A stretch of DNA of 64,000 bases from Mytilus edulis (taxonomy: Eukaryota > Mollusca > Bivalvia > Mytilida > Mytilidae). The notes beneath the pieces were generated by a model, which was given only the letters and a program-made list of their open reading frames with translations, had not been told where the DNA came from and made no database searches. A program made the translations under genes and the position numbers. Positions 1-13,288 of this stretch are shown piece by piece. How positions within the stretch are numbered: position 1 is the first letter of the stretch; every line of letters begins with the position of its first letter. The stretch covers positions 46,831,838 to 46,895,837 of the forward strand of contig NC_092345.1 of assembly GCF_963676685.1 (NCBI RefSeq). Direction: 5' to 3'.

Positions 1-190
1 AGTGTGTGCTTCGATTTTTGATCCGTCAAAAAACATGGCTGCCCTTACTTTAAATAGAACATAGGGGTCAAATGCAGTTTTTGGCTTATATCTCAAAAAC
101 GAAAGCATTTAGAGCAAATCTGACATGGGGTAAAAATGTTCATTAGGTCAAGATCTATCATCCCTGAAATGTTTTGGTCTCATTTTCTTT
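1..190 (-). repeat. Partial copy of the 27185-27720 repeat family
   Basis: On the minus strand this matches the middle of the repeat at 27400-27500 ('agatttgctctaaatgctt...', 'atgtctgcc'-type words). It is cut by the left edge of the window. Confidence 0.55.
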
Positions 191-348
191 ATTTATAAAC
201 AGTAAGTCATATATATTTGTAATATTGAAGAATTGTTTACTGTACATGTTTCAATTGCCTGGCATGGTTCAATATGTTCAATAAGGCATTGTTTACCAGG
301 TAAGCGATTCAGGCTCTTGAGAGCCTCTTGTTTTTTTAGTTTACTTAC

Positions 349-3300
349 CTTTGCTTGCATATCGTTTGTATATCCAGCATTATCTGCGAATGACGTCATA
401 ATAAATCCCGGACTGTAAAAATAAATCCGTTATACGTTTTGATACAGCGTAATTTCATATTGGCCATACAATAACATTTATAATCAAGTATTATTTAAAA
501 TTCGGATACTCACGATTTAATGGTACCATGTTATCCAGATTCATATGCATGCAATAATCGGTAAAATGATTCACATGAAATTACAATAGTTCTACAATAG
601 TCCATGCTATGCTAAAAATGTGTTCGTAAGTATTTTTTTTTTTTTTTTTTTTTTAACTCTGTGCAACCAATGGTTTACCTTGAAATTAGCCAACTATTGT
701 ACAAATAATAGGTACACAAATACATTTTTACTTGTACAAATAAAGTCTCCTGTTACCCCGCTTCCATGTTGAGCTAGCGGTAATGTAGATATTTCTTTTT
801 CCGTACCAGTTCATTCGGAGTCCTCTTAGCGGTCCGCGTTTAAACTATGTCAATTTCTTTAAAAAAAAATATAGAGACAATAGTTTGGATTTTAACAACT
901 AAATTTAAGTGTCGGGTGTAAATTGCAGGATAAAAACAATATTATGTACATTGTCGGAAAATATAAAATTTATTTGTATTCGCTACGAAACAGTAGAAAA
1001 GCTCGGCGAGCCCCTTTTCTTCCTGTTTCTAAAACTCATACAAATAAATTATATATTTTCCGACAATGTACGTAATTATATTGTATATATGAATGGGGTC
1101 GTAAGAAATTCTTTCTTTAGTTTTAAACTCTCCCTGGACAATCTTTTGAAACATATGTGTATTAAGAATAATACAAAAATGTTTGTTTGATCATGGAAAT
1201 AGTTTAATTTTGATATCAGAATTTGAAAACGTACTAGTAATTTAAAATAATTGTCCAGTTTCTTGAATTGTTTGGCAAAATCAAATACATGTAAATTCTT
1301 GGATCTACTATGTTTGTTGTGGTTGGTAATGCACTTTCCAATGTAAGTGTGGTTTCAATCGTTTATGGTCTTCTCATTTCTTCGTCTCAAAATCGTTATA
1401 ACTTTACGTTCGGTCATGTTCTTAAGTTAGCCTATTACCATGCACCAATTATTTATAATTGCATTACATGTATATGTCATTATAATACGTTATTTTGATT
1501 GGCTAACAGCAATCTCGCGTCATTCTGAAATTAATCTTCCTTTCAAAATAAAATGTAACATCCATGATAACACGAGCTTCCACAACAAAGTGCACAGGTA
1601 AATAAAAGAAAAACTTGACATAAATCGTGTTTTCATGATCATAGCAAAAATTTTTTAATGATAAGTATTGAATGCTTCATTTAGTAATTTTATAGGGTTG
1701 TAAAAGGGTTGACCGTGCGCACAATTTTAGAATGAAGCGCTTTTTTCGCGCTGCATACAAAATGTACTTCGGTCAACGCTTTTACACTCCAATAAATTTA
1801 CATGAAATGAAGCATTCAATTCTTAATTCAATTTGATAACGTCTTACTAGAACTTGTCCATCCTGTACGCCTGTTTTTGGTTGGGTTTAAAGAACTGTTG
1901 CGTAGTATTTGATTGTCGGTTGTTTGTGTTTTCGTTTGTTGTTCCCCTTATGACCAGGATGTCTGATCTCTGTCTTACTTGTGTTACATAAAGAATACAT
2001 AATTGTGAATTTCATACTATGTCATGTTCTTTTTTAAGACTGTTTAAAGATCAGTTTGATATATAAATATAATACTTACTTGACTGAGTTAACTCGTACT
2101 TTCTGAGGAGCTAGTTCTGTAAATACATTTTACATTAGATAAGTTTTTCGTTTGAAATGTATCCATTTGATTTTGTAAATAAATCACCAAAACAAATAAG
2201 AGGAGGTGGACAGGGGGTAATCTTCTCCCACCTACCCCACCTTCCACTTTTAGAATCTTTTTTTCTCTCCCACCTATTTTTTTGTCTCCCACCTCCCTCA
2301 ATAGCTGTTGACCCCCTCAAATAAAGCATGTAAAAGTCATTACGCGCTTTAATATGCACTTATAGATGTTCGGACTTTCGTTGTTGTAAATGGGGACTTG
2401 ACATGATTACGATTAAAATCCCCCTCCCCCGTACCGTTAACCAAAGAATAAATATAAACTCACAGATCCGATTTATAAGTAAAATATAACTAATATCGAC
2501 AGTAGTCTGGACGTCTCTTTAGATAGAAAAAAGACCAGAAACAGTTCATAAAATAAAAGTTTTATGCAAGACAGACCGAGTTGTCTTTCTTATTACAGAT
2601 AATTGCCTGAATTAGAACTACAGATATCATTACGGAGAACATTTTATTTATAAATGCAATAAACACTTTAGGATTTTTAAGCGTCTTCTAGAAAAACCAT
2701 CATCAGGAACACTTAAAGCAAATGATATATAAGTACCGCAACACATGAAGATCCATATAACTAAAAAGAATCTATACATAATAACAAAATCCATATAAGG
2801 TCATCTTTGCTGAAGTTTGGCAGATCAATAAAGGGAATCGAATATGATGTCATTCGATGTATATTATTCTTTTTGTTGTATATTGTAACAGGACCGTGCT
2901 TTAATCAAAAGTTACAACTCGTGCGCTTTTGCTATATTGAATTGTCCAGACTGAGATGCTGGACACATTTTATTGAAGTGCTGATATGATTTATACCTTT
3001 AAACATGGTTTCCTTTCATGGAAAAACTGCAGTGGCAGAATTAATGATGTAACACATACCTAAGGCTAACAAGCGTGTAAACATATCCAAAGCTGCTTTA
3101 GCTATGCAATAAGCAGAAAGATGAGGACCCTGCGAATTAAAAATAAAATAATGCTACTGCCACGTGACACTAATATTAAATCAAATCAAATCAAATCAAA
3201 TAATTTTATTGCCATTTAAACCAAAAACATGATCTGTATTAAACAAACATAATATATATACAAAAATACACAAATGAATACAATATTAAAATACAAAATG

Positions 3301-6300
3301 TATCAGTTCAAATTATTGTTTTGGGTCTCCAGTCCTCAGTTCTAATGATTAAAAGAGATGCAAGGTATAATACGTAAAGGAAAAATCAACAGAACCACAT
3401 TGTAAAACAAAAAAGAAGTATTCAATTGTTATTTTATCGATTTTCAGCAGGCTCCCATTTGTAGTTAATGCGATTTCGATTGATTTTGTAACTTTTTGTA
3501 TAATACTTTTCTCTGCCTCTTTTCCATGTGTAGTTATGATAATATGGATTAAAAACTTTGACTTTGTGACGTTATTTTTTCATGTAAACACGCCACTGTG
3601 AACTGGTAGGTGTTAAGTTATTTCATTAGACACTATGCATGTATATGTTTATGTACTCACTGCACGTTGTCCTAATACACTAGAAACATTCACGATGCAT
3701 CCTAAAAAGTAAAAAAAAAAAAGTGTAATTTTATATTAACTATACATATAAATGAATTTACTAAAAGAAAATCCGGTAAATAACATAGGTGATGTTTAGG
3801 TGTGTGTTAAGAAATCTTTTTTGTTCTAATGCAGTTCGAATCTAATTCTGTACCATTTTACAATTTCAGAGCTGTGGCTCGTGAAAATTCGATTATCAAT
3901 TAAATAGTATTAGTTTGTCCAATGGTGAAATCTTGCGAAAGTGGCGTGGCATCCAAATGAAATTAAATGAATTTTGCAGGAGAAAGTCCACAAACGGTTC
4001 TGAGAATTATCTTTAAAACAAACTGCTGTCTCGGCGTTATCTATCCAAAATTGTAAATGTATTTATGTTTCTTTTCGCCTTCTACGGGACGTACAGGCCA
4101 AATAAACTCATCATAGACACCAGGATTTAAAATGCGTCCGCAAGACGCATGTCGCGTCTACAAATGACTCATCAGGGACGCTCGAATCAGAAAGATTAAA
4201 AAGGGCCTAGTAAAGTACGAAGTTGAAGAGTACCGGTACTTTGGTCAAAAAAAAAAAAGGTTTTGATTATCCTCTAAGTATCTATTGTCTCTTTTTTGCA
4301 ACTCATCATTGTTCAGCTTGTAGTCGGTTGTACAACCAAAAATGTGACAAAACTACTTTTTGGGCAGACGGATAAGGTGATTGCACATTTGCTTTCAAAA
4401 GATACAGTGGATACAAAGGGGATAACCAAAAGGGAGGACACACACACACGTGATATATTAGCCCTCACGTTCAAAATTCGTAGACGGCTTAGATATAATT
4501 TGCTATTCTGTACTCACCTTGAGTTTTAATAAGATGTGGAACACACAACCTAGACAAGTTATAACTCGATTTGAAGTTGGTGTTCATTGTTTCGTCCAGA
4601 GTTGCTTCTGATGTCGCCATCACATTCCCCATGTTACCTTTACCTGCATTATTGACCTATTAAATGAAAATAGATGACGCCATAATCATGATTTGTGTCG
4701 ATTCTTAAAATCAAAGACATCAGATTTAAAAATAGTTATAGTTATAAATTAACTACCACGTCTAGTCTCTTTTTATTTAACAGTTGTTTTTATACTTTGT
4801 ATCGATCTCATGAATTAAGCCTTTTTCGGTTGAGTTTTATATTTTGTTCTTATGTTACACTGTTACACCGCTGTCCCAGATTTAGGAGAGGGTTTGGTGT
4901 CAGCAAACATGTTTAACCCCACTACAATCTTTATGTGCCTGTAGTTCAGTGGTTGTCGTTGGTTCATGTCGGTCATATTTGTTCTTCGTAAATTGATTTG
5001 TTATAAACTATGCCGTTAGTTTTCTCAATTGAATTGTATCACATTTTTCACGTTGGGGATTTTAATAGTGGACTATATACATTGTAATATAGGTTTTCCT
5101 CATTGTTGAAGACCTAAAGGTTGTCTATAATTGCTTACACCCACTTATGAGAACGTTGGTGGATAGTCGTCTAACTGGCAACCATACCACATCTCCTTAT
5201 TTTTATATCAATTATAACTTTAACGGCAATAATTGTACTGCCCCAGATGCGCATTTCGACAATTAAAAAAAGTCTCTTCAGTGATGCCAAATTATTTGAA
5301 AGTCTCTTCAGTGAGGCCAAATAATTTGAAAATCAAAATTTAATACAATTATTGTAGAACTCAAATCACATACAGTACAACAAATTCTGGAATGCTGGTG
5401 ATTTCCTCGGACAAATGTTGATGCTCTCGGATGTGTTTAGTATTTGACGTCGAAAACATTTGATATCGAGCATAATTGCTTTTAGTATATTCTGTAATGT
5501 GAAGTGTTATTTTTAATTTGTTTTACTGTTTTTTTTTTCTCAATATACATGTAACACTATTAGTAAATTCAATGTTTAAACTTTATTTTTATTTAGTTTT
5601 AGTAAGTTATTGAGATCTGGGGTGAAACTGTAGAAGAACTTGGTTTTAAACTTGAAAAAAAACCAACTAAAATCTCATTATATTGGACACTGTTGTACAT
5701 AATTAATGTACATGTAGTACATTTTTGTTTTCGATCATAAATATCCGTGTTACATACCAGAACATCGATTCTTCCAAATTTCTTTACTGTCTCATCCACT
5801 AATGTCTTCAAATTGTCGTCATTAGTGACGTCGCATGGAATAACCAATATCTGAGGAAAAAAAATTACATCAATATTTATAGATATTAGTGTTCAACTCA
5901 ACATTAACAACTACGTTTATATAGTTCATGGACTTTGTACTATGCTTAAACTAAACAAACTACTACGATATGTGTTTGTAATTTATTTAGTCCAATCCTT
6001 TGGTGTACATTCTTTTAGCTATATGAACTTGGTGTAGGAAACTACAAAATGCATATTGAATAACTGATAGTTGAATATAGAATTTAAAGGTAAAATATTG
6101 ATTGATATTTAAGTGGCAGGCATGCACAATCTTGACAATTTGATATAAAACAGAAGATGTGGTAAGTGTGATATGATTGTCAATGAAACAAATCTTCACA
6201 AGACTATAGGTCACCGTACAGCCTTCAACAATGAGCAAAGCCCATCCTGCACAGTCAGCTATAAAAGGCCCCGAAATGACAAATGTAAAACAATTCAAAC

Positions 6301-9300
6301 GAGAACACTAACGGAATAATTTATGTATAAAATAATGAACGAACAACAAATATGTGATACCGAGTAACATACGACAACCACTGAATTACAGGCTCCTGAC
6401 TTGCAATTGGGACAGGCACATACATAATGTGACGAGGTTAAACTAGTTTTTGAAGGATCCAACCCTCCCCTAACATGCAATAGAAAATTTTGAAAAGTAG
6501 GCCGACCAGGATGAAAGGTGGATTTTATTTTGCATTGAAAAAGATGGTACATAATGAAAAAAGATTGAATATTTTGCTCTGGAATAGGTCTCCTGCATAC
6601 CTCTAGAAGAGCTGTTGTAAGTGTTCGTTAACCCACAAAAATGCGCAACACTCTTCCTACACGAATAATTGTATAGTAATAACTTAGGCTACATGAACTT
6701 CTGTCCGACAGTAAGACCAATGGTAAGAGAAGGTCGTTTGCCTACTCGGGATGAATAAATACACAGCCACGTCCTGTTGGAGTGGGGACTTAAAATCCAT
6801 TGTGTTATTGAGATGACTTTATAAATATTGTTTACTTGTTTTCTTTTCCATTCTGTTTAACTGATGCAAAGTAAATATGTTTACACTAAATTTGGAACGT
6901 TATTTAAACTCAAGTTTAAATATTGAGACAAGAACTGTTTAGAAGAGTAATGATGAAATACAAAGAGTCTCATGAAAAGACAGTGCAACGCTTCCTGTGC
7001 GTATACCTGATATTTTTTTCATAATTACACCTTATGTAAGAATCCGGGGTTTTGATTGGTTGATAGCCAGTGTATTTTTCACCAATTTACTGTTATCAAA
7101 TGAATATCGTTCATTTTTAACGCCGCCGGGGTATTTGCTAAAAGGATATGCCTTTTTTACCCTCTCTGCCGTGGTATTTGCCAAAAAATACTCTATCCGA
7201 CTGGACGCTTGTAACGTCACGATCATCAATGCGTTTTAGTACATTAACATTCGGTGTAATTAAACAGATATATCATGCTTATGAGGGGTATTTGCGAAAA
7301 ATACCAGTCTTGAGAATGAATTTCCCTCGCCTTACGGCTCGTGAAATTTAACATTCTCTCGACTGGTATTTTTCGCAAATACCCCTCCTTAACATGATAT
7401 ATCTGTTCAAAATCCAATGGGGGTTTTACGTACAAGATGGCTCTTATACTCCTACATAACCTCCAAGGGGCCTTCATATATTTTAATGTTGTTTTTTTTA
7501 GCTTCTTCATACTTTAACAAGCCTATAGCCATTGTAAAATTAATTGTTATGTATAAAATTGTGGACAAAATTGCTCTTTCAAAATTTCCATTTGGGTGCC
7601 TCCATGGGGGAAATCCCCCGCAAATAGTGACAGTTAGCAGGTATGTGTGCGTCGGTTCATCAGATTGATTGATTTTTGGTTGCTTAATGTCGGTACATGA
7701 GTGGCCTTTTACAACGATAAATGTTACAGGGTGGATTTATACATTTTTTTTATTGCATTTGTTCTCATATAACGAATAAGGATTTAATATTTGAAACTGT
7801 TCGTTCAATTTGTAAGCAAACAACATAAATATTAAACGTATTACGAATTACTTGTAAGTTGAAATTTCAGTAGGCTTAAGATAGTTTGCTTAAATTACTA
7901 AACTTGCATCATTTTTCGATAATCCTTTAGACCTACACAAGGAGGCTACTTTCTCAAGGTTCTCCAGAGTTCTAGATGCTAGAACTACCTTTGCTTTGCT
8001 CTCAGCAAACAGTAATGCAGTTTTTTCTCCAATACCCGAACTAGCACCTGCAATAAATATATGATTTATATTTATATATATATGCATTTATATAATTATG
8101 TATTATATCTGCATGTCAACAATTCCATAAAACAAAGAATAACAACCATGTGTAACAAACGTCTAATATTCATACAAGTATTTTACAGTCTTTCTGTATT
8201 GACAGTATTAAGGGCATACGATACAGTTACAGGGAAGGTAATGACGTTGCTAACGTAAAATGTTATTTTCGCGACGTCAAACTATGACATATCGGGAAAA
8301 GATGCATTTTTCGACTGATTTTTATCATTCAAACTGTTTTAATTTGAAAACGAGTGCATGGACCCCTATTTTTTAAAACAGCAATTTGTTTCATTTTGCA
8401 AGGAGATTATGTGACCAAAACTTTATAAAACTGTAAATAGCGCATTTTTTTAAATTTTGATAAACATGCAGCAAAAAATGACGTTTTTTCCTCTATTCAT
8501 GAACATTTGATAAATATAGAGTTATTTCGGAATAAAAATTGCATAATTTGTAATGATACTTATAAAATACAGAAATTACCGATTATTTAACAAAAAACAA
8601 TTTGTGTTTATCTTTTAAAACAAAAAAGTTATGTCTTTCTTTCGAAAAAGAAAATACGGACACAAATCTGAATTTTGAGCAAATATACAAAATTTCGACC
8701 TCATTTTACTCAAAAAGTAGCACATGAAGGTATATTTTTTATTACATATTTGATTTAATCAGATAAAAAATAGCCTATATGCAAATTTTCATCAACTTGT
8801 AAATACAGGTTCAAAACTGTATCGTATGCCCTTAAATAAAAAAAAGACTTAAAAAAAGGGAGATTAATGGCGTTTAAACGATGTAAAACAAGGGAGCAGG
8901 GGCGAAACTGTCCATGATTCTCACGATTAAGAAACAAATCACGATTATGATTAGTACGTAGTTTACAATTTATTTAAAATTGTGTCCGAAAATAAGATTT
9001 AATCTGGAAAAGAAAAAGTCAAATTGGTCATAATCAAACTGGATCTGTGTTAAATGTCTTTTAAATAACATTAAATTTTCTAAATTTTGAAATGATTTGG
9101 TTGAGACCAATTGAAGTTATACTGCCGAAACCAAATATTCTGCAATATTTAGCTTATCAAGGAACCATCTATAGAAAAGCAAGTGCAATCTGTTAAATAT
9201 GACTGGATCTGTGTTTAGTGATCTCTTTATACTAACAGCATTTTCCTTTCAAATGATTTGGCGAAGTTACTCAAGTAAGCATGCATATACCAATTTATGG

Positions 9301-12149
9301 ACGCTCGTACATTACGGGAGTAAAACGATATGCACTGGTCGCATTTCAGCATGGGCTTATTTAAAAGATGCGGGTTCTATATACTCTTTAGACAGCAACC
9401 AAAAAGATATCTTACTAGTTTTAAAAGAGTTCAACTTACAGTCTTCAACAATATTTTTACAATCAATATTTCAAGCTCTTATCCGCCATGAGTCTTAAAC
9501 GAATTGTGAATTTAAATAAATAGAGTGTATCAAAGTTCTGCCATCCACGCAAAATGGTCTATATAACAAACAACGGTGGTTACTTTTATTAAAGTTCCTG
9601 TCGTCCCCCCAAAAAATCAAAAAGTTTATGACGCTAGACCTTTTGTGTAAATATATACATGGATTTTAGAAAGTTGCTGAAAAATATCTCTACCAGTTAT
9701 GATGTGACTTTGTCCAGTAAAACAAAAGGTAAGATACACGTATAGATATATTATACGGAATTTGATAAAATTTTAAACACTGCTTCCGATAAACACTTTG
9801 TGTGACTATACCATGCATGTATACCACGGAGTTAAAACAAGTCCATTATATGATAACTTAGGAATGTATAGGACAACGTATTTGTTTTGATTAAACGTGA
9901 TCAAATTTATTCATCTCTACCGTCAGGTTCTACTTCGTCAAAATTATCTTCCAAGTACGTACGCCACCTATCTTTTCAATCGTAAAAACGGAGGCCATTG
10001 CAGTAATGCCAATGGCGGACTGTCAAGTAAGCTTTTAAAAACCAATCAATTATATATCAAACTGTCATGATTACAGTTGTGTTTTAAGAAGACAAATATA
10101 TCTACCAGCTATAAAGTTTCACTTAGTGAACTTTTAGGCCTTTTTTTTTAACTTTTCAAAAAGAACTGTTGCCTAGGGGCAGAGATGCAAATTATTGCTT
10201 TAAGAAGATAAATAGACTAAGGGTGACTACTTTTCGTTGGAATTTATGTTTATGCACATGAAAGATCCAAACGATTTTTCACCTACCATTATCTACTGTT
10301 TTGAAAATATGTCTTCAATTTAAAGTTTACAAATATCTCGAAGCTTCATGCTATAATTTGAGTATTATAAACGCGTACATTAGTCGAAAATATTCTAAAT
10401 CATGAATCTAAATTAAACTTTCAGAGGCCATAGACACAGATTTAAACAATTCAAATATAAATGTTTATTCTTTTTAATAAAGAATTCAATTTCGTTTGTT
10501 TTATTCCAACTGGATCTCAGCCTAAGTACTGTATGAAAGATCTTATATTCCCGTACAGAAGGCCCTTAAAAAAATAATTAAATGCACTTTTCAATCAAAC
10601 ACGTTATCTTCGATTTTCACAAACTTTAATTATATTATATATTTATATCGTCATTCTTATAAAAAGTTTATGTCCTGATATTTAAACTTTGGGTTTAAAC
10701 TATGTCCTAGATTTAGTTTAAACATATTTTATTTGATCATTTTAAGCAAAATAAACAATTGACATGTAAACACACTTATACAGTTTTCTAACGTACACAC
10801 TATGAAATTATAACAATATTAGCTTGCATGTAAGGGTTGATTGATTGATTGTTGTTTGCTTAACGTTCAGTGGCAATTATTTCATTTATATTCAGGACGA
10901 TGCATACGAAAACAATTCCTCAAATATAATACGATCATGAATGAAGACAAAAGAAAACAAACGAAACGAAACGAAACGAAACGAAACGAAAGACAATTTT
11001 TAAGATAATGATTGATCGGTTGCTTAACGTCCAGTGTAAAATATTGCATGCATGATTAGAGTGAGAAAAAATTAACAATAAATACAATAGGTAGGTCCTG
11101 TAAAAGGGGCCGTCCGGAACGAAGGTCGGAGAATTTGAATTGCAACTGGAAAATGAGAGTATATTGGATATGAACAGAAATTAGGCTTGCAACAGGTTAA
11201 TTACGGAACCCTCAAAGAGTTGTTGCAAGGGTTATTAACGTGCAGAGAGCATGGCAGTTTATATACATGAGACATCGGATATAACGGTCCCACTTTCATC
11301 GGACGTGGCTGCGTATTTTTACATCCTGCACAGCCAAAACGGATGTCCAACTTTTGCAAGGGTTTTACTGCCGGTCGGAAAAAGACCAAGAATTACCATA
11401 TTTCTATTCCCCAGTTACCTTAGTGTTTTTAAATAATGATAAATAGTGCTAGTATCAGTAATGTTTGAAAAATTGGATATTTTGTCACTAGATGCGAAAG
11501 TTCAAAGTTAACTAAGTTTATAGTTTAATAATAGTTTTCGTATAGCAAATTATGATAAGGGACTTATATTTTGCCTGAGAAAAAGGGCAGCGCTGATCAT
11601 TTAAAAAATACGACCCTTTTTATTCCCCAATTAAGTTTTTTTTTATCTTAATTAAAAAAAGTACACCCATTATCCTTGACAAAAGAAATCCTGAATCCGC
11701 CACAATGTATAGGGATTTTAGTTTCTCAGGTACATTTTGATTGGTTTGTCATAAAGTTAAAGAACTTTTCATATTACATATATTCAAATTTTATAAAGCA
11801 TTGTTATATACAGAATATTAAGTACACCAAATTGATTCTTTACGATTTTCACTTAACTCAGAACTATTGAGCACAAGTTGGAAATAAAAAAAGAAAGACA
11901 TTTAAATATACCCACGGAACAAAGGCTGTGCCTCAGTTATAATGCATTATAACCAAATAACTCTGGACTCTTTTTTCAAAGTTCCTGTTTCCCCTTAATG
12001 ATCAAAATGTGTACTCGTATACCGAATTAATTCCATATTTTGCTATAATACATGTTTTGTTGAATTAAATATATACTTTAGAAATTCGTTGAAAAATACA
12101 AGTGATATTTACCTGTTATGATGGTGACTTTATCCTTAAGAGACGCCAT
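349..12149 (-). CDS. Classical SDR oxidoreductase, left tandem copy, 3' end outside window
   Basis: Predicted NADP(H)-dependent classical short-chain dehydrogenase/reductase, closest in character to the FabG-like 3-oxoacyl-ACP reductases of invertebrates; the substrate cannot be read from sequence. Eight exons were assembled by hand: 12113-12149, 7908-8047, 5758-5850, 4518-4656, 3661-3701, 3060-3129, 2080-2116 and 349-412. They join in one frame into 207 codons and have the same lengths and phases as the right-hand copy. Visible landmarks are the cofactor motif TGASSGIG (residues 12-19), CDVT, NNAG (92-95), the catalytic Asn in MNTNF, Ser144 in IVNVSS, Tyr157 and Lys161 in YCIAK, and VRVNSVNPG. 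Arg, not an acidic residue, follows strand beta2, which favours NADP(H). The C-terminal exon (about 52 residues in the paralogue) must lie to the left of the window. The intron after exon 2 appears to use a GC donor. Function is family-level inference; the exon structure is seen directly. Confidence 0.9.
633..654 (+). repeat. Poly-T run (22 nt)
   Basis: An uninterrupted run of T in intron 7 of the left SDR gene. Confidence 0.95.
1430..1826 (+). repeat. Hairpin-ended dispersed repeat, copy 1
   Basis: A roughly 400 bp repeat whose right part (1663-1824) folds back on itself. 'gtaaaagggttgaccg' faces 'cggtcaacgcttttac', and outer 'attgaatgcttcat' faces 'atgaagcattcaat'. The same unit occurs at 16082-16490 (inverted) and 20020-20368. 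Confidence 0.75.
3177..3330 (-). mobile_element. LINE-like 3' tail with (TTTGA)n
   Basis: On the minus strand the sequence runs into 'ggcaataaaatta' followed by tandem TTTGA units. Such short tandem tails after an AATAAA-like word are typical of non-LTR retrotransposon 3' ends. No reverse transcriptase is visible. Confidence 0.45.
4800..5215 (-). repeat. Mussel-type dispersed repeat fragment
   Basis: Contains 'tgttacaccgctgtcccaga', 'cctcattgttgaagac' and 'ataccacatctccttattt', all phrases shared with other copies in this window (24190-24345, 6140-6500). It lies in intron 3 of the left SDR gene. Confidence 0.6.
6140..6500 (+). repeat. Mussel-type dispersed repeat, longer copy
   Basis: Contains 'gtatgattgccaatg'-type start, 'aggtcaccgtac', 'ccttcaacaatgagcaaag', 'gctataaaaggccccgaaat' and 'ttacaggctcctgactt'. 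I recognise this as a very abundant mussel repeat. It lies in intron 2 of the left SDR gene. Confidence 0.7.
7264..7406. repeat. Long near-perfect hairpin
   Basis: 'acagatatatcatg' at the left faces 'catgatatatctgt' at the right. Inner arms 'ggggtatttgcgaaaaatac' and its inverse face each other across about 60 bases. Related 'gtatttgccaaaaaatac' words lie just to the left (7128-7190). Intron 2 of the left SDR gene. Confidence 0.8.
8212..8831. mobile_element. TTAA-flanked TIR element, 620 bp
   Basis: The ends share GGGCATACGATACAGTT and its inverse, each directly flanked by TTAA (8208-8211, 8832-8835). TTAA targets are used by piggyBac and Kolobok elements. No coding frame is visible. Intron 1 of the left SDR gene. 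Confidence 0.65.
9560..10745 (-). pseudogene. Decayed duplicate of SDR promoter and first exon
   Basis: This stretch lies in intron 1 of the left SDR gene and matches, in order, the region 11930-12580 around that gene's first exon. Anchors are 'aaagttcctgt' near 9590 and 11979, 'attaaacgtgatcaaatt' near 9890 and 12308, 'gtcctgatatt' near 10671 and 12523, and the exon itself. The exon-like piece at 9694-9729 reads ttactGGACAAAGTCAC-ATCATAACtG on the minus strand. Compared with the functional first exons it has lost the ATG and has a one-base deletion, so it cannot encode the usual N-terminus. It is either a dead third promoter/exon or, less likely, a non-coding alternative first exon. Confidence 0.7.
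10830..11420 (+). repeat. SINE-like bivalve repeat, two adjoining partial copies
   Basis: Two openings, 'gattgttgtttgcttaacgt' at about 10845 and 'gatcggttgcttaacgtcca' at about 11012, precede 'agtggcaattatttc' and a body with 'aggtaggtcctgtaaaa' and 'ggtcggagaatttg'. I recognise it as an abundant bivalve repeat. A (GAAAC)n run lies between the two copies. Confidence 0.55.
10955..10990 (+). repeat. (GAAAC)n microsatellite
   Basis: About six tandem acgaa units between the two SINE-like openings. Confidence 0.9.
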
Positions 12150-13288
12150 GGTAAGCTACAAATTTAGATAATTCAAATGATGTATGAGGGTATTTAACCA
12201 CCAGGGGGTGCTGCTATTTACGTTAGTTACACTTCGTTTCTACAACACGGAGATTTAAAATCCATGAACTTCAGAATTTATTTTATCATGAAACTCATGT
12301 TTGCTCATTAAACGTGATCAAATTTTTTCATCTCCAAGCAAGAAATAGCTCGACGATACGTGGTCACTTTGTTGATTTGACAAGTCTATCATATTTACCT
12401 AAAATATTATATAAGGATTGCATAGGCCCTTGAAACTTTAAATGTTCTTTCTAATGAAACACGTTGACTACGTTTTGTACACCATTTATTTCATTTGAGT
12501 ATGACTGCTTAAAAAACTTCTTGTCCTGATATTCAAACTTTCGTCCAAGATTTATTTTATAAGCATACGTGTAGCTTATTGGCTAGATTTATACAAAATG
12601 AATAAATCACGTGTTAAATTATACTAGAAAATAAAACCTAAAAGGGCAACCAAAATTCATTTCGAAGATAAAAAACAAAGCCTTAACAAAAAAAAATAGA
12701 AAGAAAAACGACGAAAATACCATCAATAAACATTTAATAGAAAAAACATACTTGGCAACACGAACCCCACTAAAACGAGGGTGACCCAAGGTGCTCCGGG
12801 AAGGTAAATAACTCCTGCTGTATAATTATGTGACACGCGTCATGATGCTCATGGTAAATACATTTGAATTACACCCAAATATTATGGTTAATATTGTTTT
12901 TTTCTGGTTGTTAATCTTTTGGCTTTGTTGCAAAACTTGAAGTCCTAACCTTTTATTCATATGTTTACATTTTGCTTCAATGTTTTGCATTATATGTATA
13001 ATTAAATGTATAACACGAATCCAGATTTTTTTTTTATAGATGACGGATGTTCAGTGGTTACCGATTCTTGGTGTGGTTCATATATAGCTGTTTCTAGCTT
13101 TTTATATAAATTAGACCGTTGGTCCGTGCCATGATTATTAACCAGTACTTACAATACCTGGATTACTTTCATTTAAATCCATAACGTAACTACAGACATG
13201 GATTTGTTCTGTAAAATTATGTGTAATTAAGATAAAAAAAAAAAAAGTCAACATATTGTGAAGGCTTTTAATATACACATTCATATCA

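Noticed and set aside
9199-9498. 99-codon plus-strand frame in intron 1 of the left SDR gene
   Set aside because: No recognisable domain, no splice partners and no paralogue; cannot be told from chance.
10116-10150. Possible second relic of the SDR first exon ('taccagctataaagtttcac')
   Set aside because: Matches the first relic only at scattered positions; too weak without an alignment score.
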